A stretch of 43,887 nucleotides of DNA, from assembly GCA_029864405.1 (NCBI GenBank), contig JAOTTP010000019.1, positions 1 to 43,887 of the forward strand. The letters are read 5' to 3'. Position 1 is the stretch's first letter, and each line of letters begins with the position of its first letter. Source of the stretch: Nitrospirota bacterium (GTDB taxonomy: Bacteria; Nitrospirota; Nitrospiria; Nitrospirales; UBA8639). This document shows positions 43,237 through 43,887 of this stretch, one piece after another. Below the pieces are notes generated by a model. It was not told the DNA's origin, did not search any database, and saw nothing but the letters and a program-made list of their open reading frames with translations. Both the position numbers and the translations under genes were made by a program.

Positions 43237-43887
43237 ATGACGCCAGTCTTCGGTTTTCTGTTTCCTGGTCAAGGCTCTCAGTCTGTTGGCATGGGCAGGC
43301 CTCTTTTTGATGATAGTCCCACGGTTCAGGCCCTCTACAAGGAAGCCACGGATATCTTGGGATATGATGTCGGAGCCTTGTGTTTTGAGGGGCCGTCGGA
43401 GCAACTCAATCGAACGGAATACACGCAGCCGGCATTACTGGTGACCAGTCTCGCGGCGTTTCAACTGGTCAGCGGTGGTCCGCTGATCCCTGCCGCGGTT
43501 GCCGGTCATAGCTTGGGGGAATACACCGCATTAGTGGCGGCGGGAGCGCTGAAATTTCGAGAGGCGCTCAACCTTGTGCAGAAGCGCGGGCGTTATATGG
43601 CGGAAGCAGTGGCTCCTGGGAGCGGGTTAGTTGCCGCGGTCTTAGGCCTTTCGGAAGGGGATGTTCGAAGCGTCTGTCAAGAAGCGGGATCTGTGGGAGT
43701 TGTGGCTCCAGCCAATTTCAATTCCCCAGGCCAAACGGTGATTGCCGGAGAGAGAGCCGCAGTGGAGTATGCGGGGGAATTGGCCAAAACACGTGGAGCC
43801 AAGCGGGTCATGCCACTTCCGGTCAGTGTTCCGGTTCATACCCCCTTGATGCAGATTGCTGCCGACAGGCTGAAAAAAGATATTGAT
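43237..43887 (+). CDS. fabD: Malonyl-CoA:ACP transacylase, 3' end beyond window
   Basis: The plus strand opens MTPVFGFLFPGQGSQSVGMG at 43237 and continues without stop to the window end (217 codons). It has the oxyanion GQGSQ, the active-site Ser in AGHSLGEYTAL (about residue 90), the Arg in QKRGRYM and the His in VSVPVHTPLM. It loads malonyl onto ACP. The only upstream site (AAAAGG) abuts the ATG, so the exact start carries some doubt. Confidence 0.95.
   Translation, partial: MTPVFGFLFPGQGSQSVGMGRPLFDDSPTVQALYKEATDILGYDVGALCFEGPSEQLNRTEYTQPALLVTSLAAFQLVSGGPLIPAAVAGHSLGEYTALVAAGALKFREALNLVQKRGRYMAEAVAPGSGLVAAVLGLSEGDVRSVCQEAGSVGVVAPANFNSPGQTVIAGERAAVEYAGELAKTRGAKRVMPLPVSVPVHTPLMQIAADRLKKDID

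Noticed and set aside
1-43887. CRISPR arrays, tRNA or rRNA genes
   Set aside because: No regularly spaced repeats and no cloverleaf or rRNA-like stretches were found by eye on either strand.

Overview
The window looks like a chromosomal segment of a diderm bacterium, most likely a member of the Nitrospirota (Nitrospira-like). This is inferred from gene content and order: an AsmA-type outer-membrane biogenesis protein and a lipoprotein; the strings pgsA-pilB-pilT-pilC-ispE-prs-rplY-pth and rpsF-ssb-rpsR-DUF177-rpmF-plsX-fabH-ENR-fabD; and many receiver/histidine-kinase proteins. No rRNA, tRNA or CRISPR array was seen.

Layout. (1) 1-11087, minus strand: an envelope and ion-homeostasis block. 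It holds a partial AsmA-like protein, a lipoprotein, a CNNM-type membrane protein, an MgtE Mg2+ transporter coupled to a membrane-less MgtE-like sensor paralogue, a TM-helix-repeat (MscS-like) channel, several tiny membrane proteins, a BON-domain protein, an AmaP-like anchor and three Asp23/Gls24 paralogues. (2) 11380-15669: an IS1595-type transposase remnant beside a visibly GC-richer, translationally coupled phosphate-transport trio (PiT, UspA, Na/Pi symporter) that looks acquired. (3) 15795-20222, minus: small membrane proteins, a single-domain response regulator, a decayed second copy of the asp23 5' end with its upstream region, then an ECF sigma factor, a 60-residue protein and a CmpX-like channel in one coupled operon, and an MscS channel. 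(4) 20630-28276: two divergent signalling operons built from receiver and histidine-kinase proteins. The rightward operon is preceded by a cyclic-di-GMP-I riboswitch and an intrinsic terminator. (5) 29091-43887: mostly housekeeping on the plus strand, namely phospholipid synthesis (pgsA), type IV pilus motor (pilB, pilT, pilC), isoprenoid (ispE), PRPP (prs), translation (rplY, pth, rpsF, rpsR, rpmF), ssb, and fatty-acid initiation and elongation (plsX, fabH, enoyl reductase, partial fabD).

How it fits together. The left half reads as an envelope and osmotic stress region: magnesium and phosphate transport, three mechanosensitive-type channels, Asp23/AmaP, and a sigma factor next to a channel. 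The middle converts second-messenger and phosphorelay signals. The right half supplies membrane lipids, pilus retraction/extension and ribosome parts. The most interesting items are the c-di-GMP-gated phosphorelay operon, the sigma/small protein/CmpX operon, the Asp23-MgtE-channel block with its decayed duplicate, and a C-tract at the start of a response regulator gene.
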